A DNA stretch of 64,000 bases from Adiantum capillus-veneris (Eukaryota; Streptophyta; Polypodiopsida; Polypodiales; Pteridaceae). Of this stretch, positions 11,188-21,000 are shown piece by piece (the first letter of the stretch is position 1; each line of letters starts with the position of its first letter). Location: positions 6,635,806 through 6,699,805 of the forward strand of contig CM043954.1 of assembly GCA_014529385.2 (NCBI GenBank), given 5' to 3'. Under the pieces are notes generated by a model, which had not been told where the DNA came from, searched no databases, and saw only the letters and a list, made by a program, of their open reading frames with translations. Made by a program: the position numbers and the translations under genes.

Positions 11188-11199
11188 TGCCCCCCTTCC
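11188..11199 (-). promoter_or_regulatory. N1 polypurine tract
   Basis: On the minus strand AAGGGGGGCA directly precedes the 3' LTR, matching the tract in front of the related LTR at 3917. Confidence 0.8.
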
Positions 11200-12533
11200 T
11201 GATGTAGATTCCGTCCTCGGAAGCTATTGAGTTGAAGCTGGGTCGTCGAGGTGGAAGAGCATTTGAGATGAATGTCCTTAGCCTTCTTCAGTCACTGCAA
11301 AATCAAACAACATTGGCACAGTAATTGCATTCTCTTAAAAAGCATATGCAGTTTTAGGTAGACACATTGATTGGAAAAAGAATTTCAACAATTTGTTAGC
11401 AATGAACATTAAATTGCAATGTAATCAAATGCATAAACAGATGTAAAGGTAAAAAATTAAACAAGTCTGGGGTCACTAATTTGACGGTCGAAAAGCACTA
11501 GAGATCGAATATTAATACCATGGGTAAGCTTCTTAACTTTCTGTGGTCAATTAAGTTGTTTAATTGCGAGAGCCAAGTATTCATGTTCAAGGGCTGACTA
11601 GAGGCTATATCTAGAAAACTTTGTAGTTAAGCTACCATAAAAGGAATTTCTCATGAAATCATCGCCTGACTGATTACTTTTTCTTTGACTCCCCAAAGTC
11701 TTTTCACATTGATTCAATTATGATGTGTGTGCTTATTTTGTATGCCTTGGGTTTTTTGCTTTTCAAGGAAAAGCGCCCACGCTGGGAACCTCTAGGGCTC
11801 TAGTACCATAGGCGATACATGTGAGTGAAGTACCAAATCAAGCCGAGATTTCTTTTCCAGCTTAAAATTTTACATTGTGGCACTTTGATTTTTTGTTTGT
11901 TCATTTTCATCATTTAAATTTTGTAACTTTGGGGGGTCATATAACACTGTTACATTCCCCAGGCTCATCACATTAGTAAACTCCCTTTATAATACTTAAA
12001 CTAAAGGTCAATAGTGTCAAGCCCACTAGAAAGCCCTAGTACATTTCATACAATGCTGCCTAAATCGGATTAAGAACCTAAGTAACCATTGTTTATTAGG
12101 AAGGCATTCCCCATGGTATTAAGAGAAGATTTCTAATACCTAGCTTGGTCAAACTAGCTTAGTCGGACTGCTTGATTTTTACACCTAAACAAGTGATTAT
12201 GACAAAAGATTGCATTGAATTAAATGTTTGATACCAAGCCAATGCGCTGAATAGTACGCTACCAATCACAATCAAAGCAGACAAACATGGATGCAAAAAA
12301 GATAAGGGCAATGCTAATGGACAAGAAACACCTGTTTGTGTCGATGGTCGCGCTTGATTTGAAGGTTCCATAAAGATCCAAATCCTATCAATAGCAACAC
12401 GCTCCTGTACACACTAGGAAACAAAAGGAATACCTCCAGTAGGCACATCAGTGGAAAAAATTAAAACTCCTAAAAAACAAACTCAAAACACAATCTAGAC
12501 CCCTAACCTACCTATCTGTCACCCCTTTTAGAA
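11200..12533 (-). other. N1 3' noncoding region
   Basis: About 1.3 kb, AT-rich, with no ORF that looks coding. A 70-aa open frame at 12159-12371 has no recognisable features. It probably forms the long 3' untranslated part of the N1 RNA. Confidence 0.5.
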
Positions 12534-12965
12534 TCAAGGAAAGAGGATATTATATAAACCGGGTGGCCACCCTAAGGCTAGGCCTCTATCCTCATCATCT
12601 AGATAAATAAAATCGTTGTCTGTGAGGCCATAGTCTTCCTCGGTCTCTATTAGTTCCTCTTCATCATCCTCTTGTGCAAGCATGCTAATCAAGAACCTCG
12701 TGATGCGTGGATACTCATCTTGTGCAAAAGAATAAGCATGTGCCATTGGAGACACATTCGCCACTGGGTAGGGATCACTAGTTAGCCATAGACGTATCAG
12801 CCATTCTAACTCCTCAAAATTTCTCTCACATGCAAGGCTCTCTATCAAATCCCATTCGAAAGAAAGTATAGGGTAGCATACGTAGAACACTTGTTGAAAA
12901 GACAAGGGGTACCTTTCATCAAAAATAGAAGTGCATGCCTCTGGTGAAGTAGCCATTTCTGACAA
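12534..12965 (-). CDS. N1 hypothetical acidic protein (143 aa)
   Basis: An uninterrupted 143-codon ORF downstream of the main N1 ORF. The first two-thirds look globular and helical, rich in aromatic residues (YPLSFQQVFYVCYPIL, ELEWLIRLWL). The C-terminal third is strongly acidic (AQEDDEEELIETEEDYG, YLDDEDRG) and ends in a hydrophobic GWPPGLYNILFP. No zinc knuckle, protease or polymerase motif is seen and I do not recognise the family. Its openness in a very young element is compatible with function but could also be chance plus youth. Confidence 0.45.
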   Translation of the reverse strand: MSEMATSPEACTSIFDERYPLSFQQVFYVCYPILSFEWDLIESLACERNFEELEWLIRLWLTSDPYPVANVSPMAHAYSFAQDEYPRITRFLISMLAQEDDEEELIETEEDYGLTDNDFIYLDDEDRGLALGWPPGLYNILFP

Positions 12966-13044
12966 GACAGATAGATTTGGTTAGGCCTTTAAAACATAAG
13001 AGTTGTTTTTGTGTGTTGCTTGACTTGACACGGTGAATTTGGAC

Positions 13045-13278
13045 TTATATGTAAGATCTGATAGGGTGCTCTCTCATTGCTAGGCGCTCTTGCTCTTTAC
13101 TATTTTTGTTTTTTTGTGAGTATAAGGCTATATATATACATTCCCTAAGATCGGAGATTGAGAGGTCAGGGAAAAAGGTTGAGAGGGAAGCAAGTGAATG
13201 ATGGATGTCCACAAACACTCCCCCCTTCCTTGGGTAGATCATACCGTTTGAAATGAGCTTGTCACCCTTTGAAACCAA
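13045..13278 (-). CDS. N1 small hypothetical ORF (77 aa)
   Basis: A short ORF overlapping the end of the 508-aa ORF by 40 bp in another frame. It has a plausible composition (IYPRKGGVFVDIHHSLASL, FPDLSISDLRECIY) but no recognised domain. It could be translated by re-initiation after the main ORF or be accidental. Confidence 0.25.
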   Translation of the reverse strand: MVSKGDKLISNGMIYPRKGGVFVDIHHSLASLSTFFPDLSISDLRECIYIALYSQKNKNSKEQERLAMREHPIRSYI

Positions 13279-14765
13279 TTGTTCCAGTTGGTAATAGGTG
13301 AGGATTTTTGCCAGTAGTTTTCTATTACCCTAGGTGCCTTGTCAAGTTGCAAGGGTGGTAAGGTACTCTCCCAGGATCGAACTTGAAGTGGTTCATCAGG
13401 TGATTCTTGAACAGTGGGAGGTGTGGATTCTTTTGTAGCTTCATGGAGGTCCGCTACTATAGATGGAGGTTGTGTAGAAGCTTTTACCTCTATGGATGTA
13501 TTACATGAGGAGCTAGAATCTTCATGGGACTCCCCCCTTCCTGAGCTAGGTGGAACAAATCGTTCTTTCTTTGGTACCCAAACTAGCTCTAGAACGGGTG
13601 TGTAACATTCCATGATTTTTTCCTTTCCGCGATTTTCAATTTGTTTTGGAGCCACAGGATTGGGTTTACATGGGCCAGGTGATAGGTAAGAGTACAATCT
13701 ACGTTTTGGCACCCAGATTTGATCATTTCCTTGATAGTAGCCTTGGGCTTCCAATAGTCGTTTAGGGATCCATCGCAACATTTTCTTACTTTTCTTGGAG
13801 TGAGTGGTACGTTTCCTACTAGGTTTCCGTTTTTTTGCATCAACCATGCTCACTACAGAGGTTTTAGGGACCCACTTGTATGTTTTCTCTGTTATATTAG
13901 GATGGTTCTTGTGTGTCTCAAGATTTCTTTCAACTACATTAGTTGAAGCTCTAGAGAGTTGGTGGGCTATGGGGACGTATGGTTCAATCTCCTGGACATG
14001 CAATGTCTTGGGTTTTATTTCCTTGGGCAATATCTCAGGGACTATGGCTTGAGTGGTAGGGCTAAGAGTTGGTTTTTGCGTTGTAACACCCCCAGTCCCC
14101 CAATCAATAGTGCATTTGGTGGCTATCATCCACGTGCGGCCTAGGTTTATATTACCCTCCATAGTTCCAGTAGGCATGACCAAAAAGTCTTGAGCTACCA
14201 CCCCATTGTCATAACTGACAGAAGTGTGCCAGATTCCAAAAACCGCAGTTTTTTTCTTGTTGACACCCTTGACTTGGATAATACTCTCAGATAGAGGTGG
14301 CTTCCCTAACTGACACCACACCCCATAGGATAGCAGATTGTATTTAGCACACGTGTCCAATAAGGCGTTATATAGCACTTTTCCATAGGCACTATTTAAC
14401 TCAATGGGGTATCGTAGAGGTGTGTCAGAGTCCAACCCATCCTCTTCGTGTGCTTCATTTGCATCAGGTTCCGAGCGAGTAGCTCTACCTAATGTTTCCA
14501 TGAAACGGCTAAACATACTACTACTAGGCTGTGGAGCTTCGGGAGGTGCATGGCCTTCTCTCTCAGTGTTTTGGGTAGGGTATGCTTCCATGATTTCTGA
14601 GTCGGAGGAGGAATCACTAGCGGCTATTTTAGGGTCTTGGGTGGTGCTACCTTGTGTCCCCGCTGAGGGTCTAGAGCTTATCGATGATGGGTAATGGGTG
14701 TCCGTATGAACAGAGGCACTCTCAATATGCTCGTGTTCTAGCACCCGCCCAGAGCGTAAGTGCAT
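13239..14765 (-). CDS. N1 main ORF: degenerate retropepsin domain plus WVPK repeats (508 aa)
   Basis: This starts at the ATG of MHLRSGRVL, the first long frame after the leader. Residues 1-115 are Ser-rich, acidic and probably disordered. Residues about 119-221 follow the retropepsin layout: ALLDTCAKYNLLS at 134-146 (DTC instead of DTG), an internal hydrophobic VSYDNGVVAQDFLV, and LGRTW at 208-212 with CTIDW after it. Loss of the Gly in DTG argues against normal catalysis. Residues 298-399 carry four W-[VI]-P-K motifs (298, 332, 351, 396) separated by basic stretches such as KKRKPSRKR, a possible nuclear signal. The C-terminus is Ser/Pro-rich. The same combination occurs at 26179-27744 and 29994-31146. 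Function unknown; RNA binding or trans-packaging is conceivable. Confidence 0.75.
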   Translation of the reverse strand: MHLRSGRVLEHEHIESASVHTDTHYPSSISSRPSAGTQGSTTQDPKIAASDSSSDSEIMEAYPTQNTEREGHAPPEAPQPSSSMFSRFMETLGRATRSEPDANEAHEEDGLDSDTPLRYPIELNSAYGKVLYNALLDTCAKYNLLSYGVWCQLGKPPLSESIIQVKGVNKKKTAVFGIWHTSVSYDNGVVAQDFLVMPTGTMEGNINLGRTWMIATKCTIDWGTGGVTTQKPTLSPTTQAIVPEILPKEIKPKTLHVQEIEPYVPIAHQLSRASTNVVERNLETHKNHPNITEKTYKWVPKTSVVSMVDAKKRKPSRKRTTHSKKSKKMLRWIPKRLLEAQGYYQGNDQIWVPKRRLYSYLSPGPCKPNPVAPKQIENRGKEKIMECYTPVLELVWVPKKERFVPPSSGRGESHEDSSSSCNTSIEVKASTQPPSIVADLHEATKESTPPTVQESPDEPLQVRSWESTLPPLQLDKAPRVIENYWQKSSPITNWNNWFQRVTSSFQTV

Positions 14766-15148
14766 GTGCTTTTGATACCCTAAGGTGTCAAAAAGCTGCT
14801 CTAGGAGGCCTTGTGACTAGTTTTTAGCGTGTTTTTTGTTTGTTTTTTTGCTAGATTTTTTAGAGCGTGTCGTGGAATGGGCCGTGTGATAGCTCGAAAC
14901 GAGCGTATCGGTCAGTGGGTCGTGCCGTGCTTTACAGCCCTCCGTTTGGTCACTCTATGCCCTCGGAATCCCTAAAACTGTCAATTTTCAGTAGGGAACT
15001 AGGCCCAAACTAGAAAGTCTAAGGGTGCAAGTGGGAAGAGAAAGGAGGAGAGTGGAGGACTTGTCCCACATGCTCTCATTCTCTCTTGAGGGAGTAGGGT
15101 ATATATATAAGAGTGAGTCTAGTATATATCATAAGACTGAGGACTGAG

Positions 15149-15193
15149 GCTTGGGCTTGGGCTTGGGCTTGGGCTTGGGCTTGGGCTTGGGCT
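15149..15193. repeat. (GGGCTT)n hexamer array
   Basis: About 7.5 perfect tandem copies of GGGCTT. It is G-rich on the plus strand and differs from plant telomere repeats (TTTAGGG/TTAGGG). Confidence 0.95.
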
Positions 15194-15329
15194 AACCAAC
15201 CCGTCCGTTTTAAGAGACACGTTTTTTATCTTCGAAAAATTTCGCCGCCCGCTCACTCGCGTTTTTAATTTCCGATTTTTTTTTTCCTTTTAATTTATTT
15301 TTTTTTTCAAAAAAAACTTTTTTTTTTCG

Positions 15330-15620
15330 TTGATGCAGAAAATACAGAAATTGAAAAAAATGCAGAAATTGCAGAAAATGCAGAAAAAACGCAGAAATTG
15401 CAGAAAATTGACAAAAAAACGCAGAAACTGTAGAAAATACAGAAAAAACGCAGAAATTGCAGAAAATGCAGAAAAAACGCAGAAATTGCAGAAAATTGAC
15501 AGAAATGCAGAAAATTGCAGAAATTGAAAACGCCGAACTTGAAAACGCAGAAATTGCAGAAATTGAAAAAACGCAGACAACAGCAGAAATTGAAACTTGA
15601 CAGCAAATGCAGAAAACGCA
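15330..15620. repeat. Minisatellite built from GCAGAAATTGCAGAAAA
   Basis: Imperfect tandem array of 7-30 bp units combining GCAGAAA, TTGCAGAAAA and ACGCAGAAA. It has almost no C except in the CAG/CGC steps. It lies in the N1 leader just downstream of the primer site. Confidence 0.9.
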
Positions 15621-15719
15621 AAAAACAGAAATCTCCACATACTCCTTCCCTGCCTTTCCTATGATACAAATTGCACCACAAGGAAGCGTAAAGTGCTAAC
15701 CGAGCTTAGTGTAGGGCAT

Positions 15720-15738
15720 ATCCCCGGCAGCGGCGCCA
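15720..15738 (-). promoter_or_regulatory. N1 primer-binding site (tRNA-Asp type)
   Basis: The plus strand reads ATCCCCGGCAGCGGCGCCA, matching the 3' end of plant tRNA-Asp except for one base as I remember that tRNA. Its complement (TGGCGCCGCTGCCGGGGAT) is the primer site typical of Tat/Athila-type gypsy elements. It lies four bases from the 5' LTR. Confidence 0.88.
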
Positions 15739-15742
15739 AAAA

Positions 15743-15993
15743 TGTGCGCTCCTTGCCGCACTGTCGAAGCAAGGGACTTGCCAATACACCGTATGCGAGC
15801 CACAAACGGCTCCAAGCACACAACAAGCCTAAACTAGCAAGCTCAAGAAAACAAAGGGTGTGTCACTCACCGCTCTACGCTCGCCTTCGTGGTGGATTCC
15901 TCGCCGCGATGAAGAAGAAGCTGCAGTCGTGCCGCGCTCAACTGCTTCGCCGCCGTTGTGCCTTCGTAATGCTCGATCGCACACACACTCTCC

Positions 15994-16027
<34 letters not shown>

Positions 16028-16321
16028 AGGAGGTGAAGAAGAAGAAGATGGAGATGGAGCAAGAGCACTCTTCAATTGCACAAATGAGAGAATGAGTAAA
16101 AATTAGGTTTAGTTGGCTTTTATAGGAGCTCACCCCATTCACACTTGGGCGCCCATGCTTAACCAACTAATCCCTTGAATGTCCAAGTTAAAGTGCGCCT
16201 CTCATCGACGATCACTCTACCTTTCCCTATTGGTCCGACAAGCCCGGTACCTGACTCTACCGAATACATAATACACGTCCATCGTAGGTGATGGGGTGTC
16301 CGTGAGCCGTGAGGGTTAACA
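15743..16321 (-). repeat. N1 5' LTR
   Basis: Same ends and length as the 3' LTR. Differences seen are CATCG/CACCG and CAACCGC/CAACTGC plus CT/CA tract length. The TATA box (TATAAAAG, minus strand, near 16117-16124) puts the transcription start near 16090, giving an R-U5 of about 350 nt. Confidence 0.93.
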
Positions 16322-16867
16322 CTCTTCATAATCTATGCCTTCTTGCTGTGCATAACCCTTTGCAACAAGTCGCGCCTTATGGCGATCAATCTCACCATCC
16401 GGCTTGCGTTTCAACTTGTAAACCCACTTCGTACCAATGGCCTTTTTTCCAGGAGGCAAATCACATAAAGTCCATGTGTCATTTTCTATGAGTGCATCAT
16501 ATTCTGATTGCATGGCAGCCATCCAATTTTTTGAATTCTGTGCTTCATCAAAAGACAAAGGCTCCTCAACATCATGTAAGCTAGACACAGCAAAAGCATA
16601 ACAATCTGATGCATAAGATGCATGGCAAGAGCCTGATTGAGTACGACTAGACAAAGGTGCATCCAATTTACTGTCACACAAAGTGTGTACCAACCATTTT
16701 GGCATACCTCTAGCATGCTCATTTTCAGCCCTTTCCTCATCAAGTACATCATGTACATCTGCATCAGTAATAGGCTGATCTAGAACATTTTCAGAAACCC
16801 CCATAGGCTGTACATTTGACTCATTGGAAATTACATTCGTATTTCCACCACTGCAAAGAGGCAACAA
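16322..16867 (-). pseudogene. copia-2 reverse transcriptase, N-terminal part
   Basis: It contains the integrase-RT linker, then [54 protein letters not shown] and IDYEE, where the N1 target site interrupts. The match to the RT half at 9962-10608 is direct: the last codons here precede TFAPTCRM there, with the 5-bp duplication in between. Confidence 0.88.
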
Positions 16868-16924
16868 AGTGTCATAAATGTCCTATGAGCTTACATTACT
16901 GTCTCTAGTACATGACATCAAGGG

Positions 16925-17391
16925 CTAAACAGAATCTTCCACAAACACTACATCCCGAGAAACCAGAATACATTTTGTTTGCGGATGATACAACCTGTAA
17001 CCTTTTCTTTCAGCACTATAACCAACAAAAATACATTTGACAGCCTTATCATCCAATTTTCTGCATTGCACTTGTGGCACCAAAGCATATGCCAAACACC
17101 CAAAAACACGCATGTGCTCAATAGAAGGCTTTCTATCATGCCATGCTTCATATGGAGTAATAGACTGCAAAGGTTTTTCGTAGGACACTTGTTTAGTACA
17201 TAAGTGGCACACATGATGGCCTCAAGCCAAAAAGAATGCGGCAAAGCTTGACTTTTGACCATACATCGTGCCATTTTCATCAGTGACTTGTTTTTCCTTT
17301 TAGCAACACCATTTTGCTGAGGTGTATAAGGCACTGTACATTGGTTTTTTATCCCATGACTAGCCAGAAATGCATTAAATTCATGAGACAT
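16925..17391 (-). pseudogene. copia-2 integrase, C-terminal half
   Basis: 17391 leftward gives YTPQQNGVAKRKNKSLMKMAR (catalytic Glu region, with E changed to K in the GVAER motif) and ALPHSFWLEAI. A frameshift near 17200 moves coding to the frame with TPYEAWHDRKP, MRVFGCLAYA, KCIFVGYS and KGYRLYHP. The loss of the catalytic Glu and the frameshift make it inactive. Confidence 0.83.
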
Positions 17392-17403
17392 ATACTCCCC
17401 CCC

Positions 17404-17856
17404 TCAATCGGAACGGAGGGTGCCTATAGTACATTTCGAGACATTTTCAGCCATAGCCAGAAATTGTTTGAAGCACATAAAAACTTCGGACTCCACTTTA
17501 AGAAGAAATACGCATGCATGCTTGGAGTAATCATCAATGAAAGTCACGAAGTACAGGTAATTGTCCAAGGACGGATTTTGCATACGCCCACAAACATCAC
17601 TATGCACAAGCTGCAACCTACATGTGGCCCGAACTGAACCATCCTTTGGAAACTTAGAACACTGCATCTTACCCAAAATACAGCCTTCACAAACATGTTT
17701 GACAGGTGCTTCAAGAGGCGGAAAAGAAGCAACCATATCAGATTTCTGCAATGCAGCAAACTCGTAAAATTCAGATGAGAAAAACGTGCATGCCAAAGTT
17801 TTGCATCTGAAATAGCCCTTGAACCTGTTATAGCATTTGCAAAAAAATTTCCACAC
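17404..17856 (-). pseudogene. copia-2 integrase, zinc domain end and core start
   Basis: It includes CEGCILGKMQ (second half of the HHCC zinc finger), LVHSDVCGRMQ with the first catalytic Asp, YFVTFIDDYSKH and GTLRSD. It ends in a TGA at 17404-17406, where the core would continue with GGEY. A frameshift from the protease ORF lies upstream near 17750-17850. Confidence 0.83.
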
Positions 17857-18413
17857 TTGTCATACAAAGTGAGCTTATACAGCCCACGGCACAAAAGGCC
17901 AGATGCAACAATTTCATCACCAAAACTGAGATCATGAACTATACATCTGTCATCGACAAATTTGACTACAAGTCCAAGTCTAGCAAGTGCGGATACAGAC
18001 AAGAGAATCTTCTTGATCCCAGATACATAAAGTGCATCAACAAGTGTGAAACAACTGCCATTAGCAGTAGTAAGCACAATCTTTCCAACACCCTGAACCG
18101 GATAAGAGGCATTGTTGGCACAAGTGACTGAATTCCCATGAGGGACAGACTCAAGAGAGGTAAACAATTCACGATGTGAGGTAATGTGCTTTGTAGCACC
18201 ACTGTCAAAATACCACACATGTAAATCTGGAGCAATTGACAAGCATGCATCATGGACAACAGGATTGTAAGTGCACTCTGTGCTAAAATCCCATTCTGAT
18301 TCAACATTAGCATCACAGTCTCCTTTCACAGAAGACTCAACAATGGCTGCATTTGTAGTGGAACCAGCATTTGCAGTGGAACCACCCTCTTTCTTTTTGG
18401 CCTCTTTGGACAT
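17750..18413 (-). pseudogene. copia-2 protease and GAG-pre-integrase region
   Basis: The open frame extends to 17544, but coding similarity is in its first two-thirds. The protease active site is FDSGATKHI, then GVGKIVLTT and YVSGIKKILLSVSALA, typical of copia aspartic protease. The pre-integrase motif KLWHARFSHLNF follows. After about 17750 the frame is shifted relative to integrase. Confidence 0.85.
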
Positions 18414-18945
18414 GACTTGATCAAGTGATCATTAGCTTTACAATAATGGCAATGCATCTTCTTTTTTCCCTTATCACCAGAATTGCCAGACAAAATGTTG
18501 CCAGCAAAAGCATTAGGAACAGAAGTTTTGCCACTCATAGCAGAACCATAAGAAGTGGCTGCATTACTGTTACCGCCCTTTCTTTGAGAAGCAATAAAAT
18601 CCTATTCAACTGCACATTGTCTAGTCATGTTTTTTCATGAAAGTGACTGTTGCAACAGCAATGTGCATAATGTATCAAACTTGACAACAGCAATGTGCAT
18701 AATGTACTAGAAAAAGTCTGGTAAGAATCTGGTAAGGTATCAAGAAGAGTCTGGACAAGGGAACTGTCTGAAATGACTTCACCTGCAGACATAAGCTGCT
18801 CATTGATATCCTTGACACTAGCAAGGAAAGTGTCCATATCATCTTCCTCATGTGTAATCTTCGACTCCAGCTCTTTACGCTGTCGTGCTGTGGCACGTAT
18901 ATAGTGGGAAGAGGCATTAAACGATTTATCTTGTGACTTTTTGAC
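18326..18945 (-). pseudogene. copia-2 gag C-terminal part with zinc knuckle
   Basis: It contains MDTFLASVKDINEQLMSAGE and SLVQTLLDTLPDSYQTF (UBN2-like gag helix pattern) in one frame. The CCHC knuckle CHYCKANDHLIKSC follows near 18440 in another frame. A 32-bp segment with AACAGCAATGTGCATAATGT is duplicated at about 18654-18702. The upstream gag half lies beyond the 2.1 kb insertion at 18946-21040. Confidence 0.8.
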
Positions 18946-19791
18946 GCATAAGTATACTTCATATAATACTCATATGCATAAATAAAATCTTTCTACCATA
19001 CCTTAGTATTTACCTTTGTAGTAATATAAATGTACATTACTATTAAAAAGTACTGCAAGCAAGTATCAATGATTGTGCCTCTTTTTGTCTGGGGGAAAAG
19101 CATTTGTATATTTCTTCTAATATCTCAGCTATACCCTACCATATATAAATTATTTTCTTCTTTTCACATTTATCTAATAATATAACCCTTCAATAATGCA
19201 TACCTTCTTGGATACATACAAGAGGGAAGGGCCTACTAGAAGACTTTATGAAAAGGAAGATCCAAAGCTTCTTGGACCATCCCAATTTGAAAATTCTGAC
19301 CTAAGGGCATGGAGAAAAGGCCAAAACCAAGTCAAGCTCTTTTAGTAGGCCAATTTTTCCTTTTGAAGCATGTCAATCCGAGTTACAGGTCAAAAGTTAC
19401 AGGGAAACCAGTGAAAAACCCTCTCACAACGACATAGCAAGAAGAGATGGTAAACAAGTGAATCAAGTGAAAAGAGGTAATCTTGGTCTTTTCCCATAAA
19501 ATAAGATATTTGAAGGATAAAAGACATAAGCATGTGAATGTGACACCTCAAAGATGCCTTGAAGGACAAGACACACAAGTTGGGACCCCCTGCTGGAGCC
19601 ACATAGAAGATGCCTAGGTGGGGCCCATATACATCATGCACCCACATGGAGCCTCAACGACCAAAAATGCTAAATTTCATGATATTTTGAGTCCTAATAT
19701 AGCCCATTTTAATAAATATCCAAAGAACATTTGATTTGGGCTAACTCTTTAGCCTAATCAAGTGATTATGTAAAACATGGCTCCCTCACCT

Positions 19792-19799
19792 ATAAAAAG
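19792..19799 (+). promoter_or_regulatory. Candidate TATA box in the 2.1 kb insertion
   Basis: CCTATAAAAAGGG lies about 100 bp before a pyrimidine-rich stretch and precedes the plus-strand ORFs, fitting a polymerase II promoter with a 5' untranslated region. Confidence 0.4.
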
Positions 19800-20342
19800 G
19801 GCAACCTTCTCTTCATTGGGGCAAGTTATGAGTGAGTGAGAATAGCTCAATTCCATAGTGACACACTCATCTTAGTGCCACACTTTCTCTTGAAGAAAGA
19901 TTGAAGTCTTGCCTCATCTTCTCTCTCCATTAAGGTGGTGGCGATTGCTCTCATGTAAGATATATGTTGCTAGTTTTACTTTCATTTGCATATCTAGTCC
20001 AATACTTGTCTCTAACTCTATCTCTATCCCTCATTATCTATCTTTAATACCACCACCACACTTAGATCTATCTCTAATTCTATCTTACTTCCCCTTTGAT
20101 CTCTCTTATTGTGTCCTAATTGTTTCATTGGAAGGTATTCAAGCAACAACCTTGTCAATGGAATGAGTACAACCTTCTTGCGGGAAACAATTATGAGCAC
20201 AAGGTTAGTAACCATATCTTCATCTTCCACAAGCATCTCTCTCTCTTAAGGTTCTCATTCTCTTCCACAAACTCTAGAATCTCCTTGCTACAGCTACTTC
20301 TCTCCCCGCAGTATCCTTATTGCCTAAGGGCAACAATAGGGC

Positions 20343-20645
20343 TTGGGAGAGAAACTCTCTTCTTCTTTTCCTTTCACTTCTTTCACACCTTTATCTTTGA
20401 ACATATTAGGTATATCATTGATGAATAACCATAATCCACATAGAGGTAATTTCTTTCAATTCCATTTAGTGCAATCTATTAGAGTCAACATTTGGATTAG
20501 TCGAAAGATTCACTTTCAGCAACGCATAGTGTTTCTATTTGGTCCTGAAAGGCTCAACGAAATACTTCTCTCACCAGATCCCATCATACTACCTATTATT
20601 GACTATGACTTCTCTTTTGATGTGAATGTGGTTATTTTATTATGA
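20343..20645 (+). CDS. Unknown small ORF, first copy of a repeated ~55-aa domain
   Basis: The last 60 codons (VNIWISRKIHFQQRIVFLFG, then PERLNEILLS and IIDYDFSFDVNVVILL) resemble the whole of the following ORF, so a domain is tandemly repeated. Spacing of K-I-x-F-Q, R-L and D-Y followed by alternating hydrophobics is reminiscent of the second half of ubiquitin (QQRL, DYN, LHLVL). That link is tentative. The first 40 residues look like 5' untranslated or intron-derived sequence. The stop overlaps the next start (ATGA). Confidence 0.3.
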   Translation: MGEKLSSSFPFTSFTPLSLNILGISLMNNHNPHRGNFFQFHLVQSIRVNIWISRKIHFQQRIVFLFGPERLNEILLSPDPIILPIIDYDFSFDVNVVILL

Positions 20646-20854
20646 ATCAAGAGGATTTGTACTCACAACTAATCCCAGTCGCTAGACAAAACATATACAT
20701 TATAGTAAGCACAAAGCTACAGTTCCAAAGAGCAATCCGCGGCTTATTTGGACAACAAAGATTAAATATCATTAACTCATCCATTAACCCTTTTATCCTA
20801 CCCATGATACGATATGATTGTAATCTCGATGTTTTCATTTTTGTTTTGTTCTGA
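20642..20854 (+). CDS. Unknown small ORF, second copy of the repeated domain
   Basis: 70 codons: VSTKLQFQRAIRGLFGQQRL, then ILPMIRYDCNLDVFIFVLF at the end. It aligns with the end of the preceding ORF through the FxxxI, FGxxRLN, PxILPxI, YD and alternating hydrophobic C-terminal positions. The QQRL motif and its distance to the terminal beta-strand resemble polyubiquitin repeats, but identity is low. It could be a decayed polyubiquitin-like gene carried by the insertion. Confidence 0.3.
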   Translation: MNQEDLYSQLIPVARQNIYIIVSTKLQFQRAIRGLFGQQRLNIINSSINPFILPMIRYDCNLDVFIFVLF

Positions 20855-21000
20855 CTATCTTTCATGAGTTCTCTCCATCACGTGTGTGTTTGTAAGGAAA
20901 AGTGAGCGGCTTCTTTGGCTACATTTCTTCTTTAGCTCTAGAAGCTAAGTTATCTACATCTTAGCTCTTTCTCATAACCCTTGAGCTTCCTCACAAACTC

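Larger units (their letters stand above)
14766..15719 (-). other. N1 leader with simple repeats
   Basis: About 950 bp between primer site and ORF, noncoding. It holds a GGGCTT hexamer array and a CAG/AAATTG minisatellite, listed separately. Open frames across the minisatellite are repeat artefacts. Confidence 0.6.
10609..16321 (-). mobile_element. N1: young non-autonomous LTR retrotransposon (5713 bp)
   Basis: It has two 579-bp LTRs (10609-11187 and 15743-16321) that differ by two substitutions plus microsatellite length, a tRNA-Asp primer site, a purine tract and a perfect 5-bp target duplication CTCTT (10604-10608 and 16322-16326). It sits inside copia-2 RT between the codons for YEE and TFAP. 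No RT, RNase H or integrase is present; the main coding capacity is one 508-aa ORF with a protease-like domain. Near-identical LTRs mean very recent insertion, so trans-mobilisation by a gypsy element using a tRNA-Asp primer is likely. Confidence 0.92.

Noticed and set aside
15149-15193. Interstitial telomere repeat
   Set aside because: GGGCTT is not a known plant telomere unit; it is a simple hexamer repeat in the N1 leader.
15210-15681. Overlapping ORFs rich in Phe, Cys and Ser or Lys and Gln
   Set aside because: Products of the minisatellite read in several frames; no protein-like composition.
15720-15738. tRNA-Asp-like sequence
   Set aside because: Only the 3' acceptor part is present; it is the primer-binding site, not a tRNA gene. 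The same holds for the GCTCTGATACCA sites.
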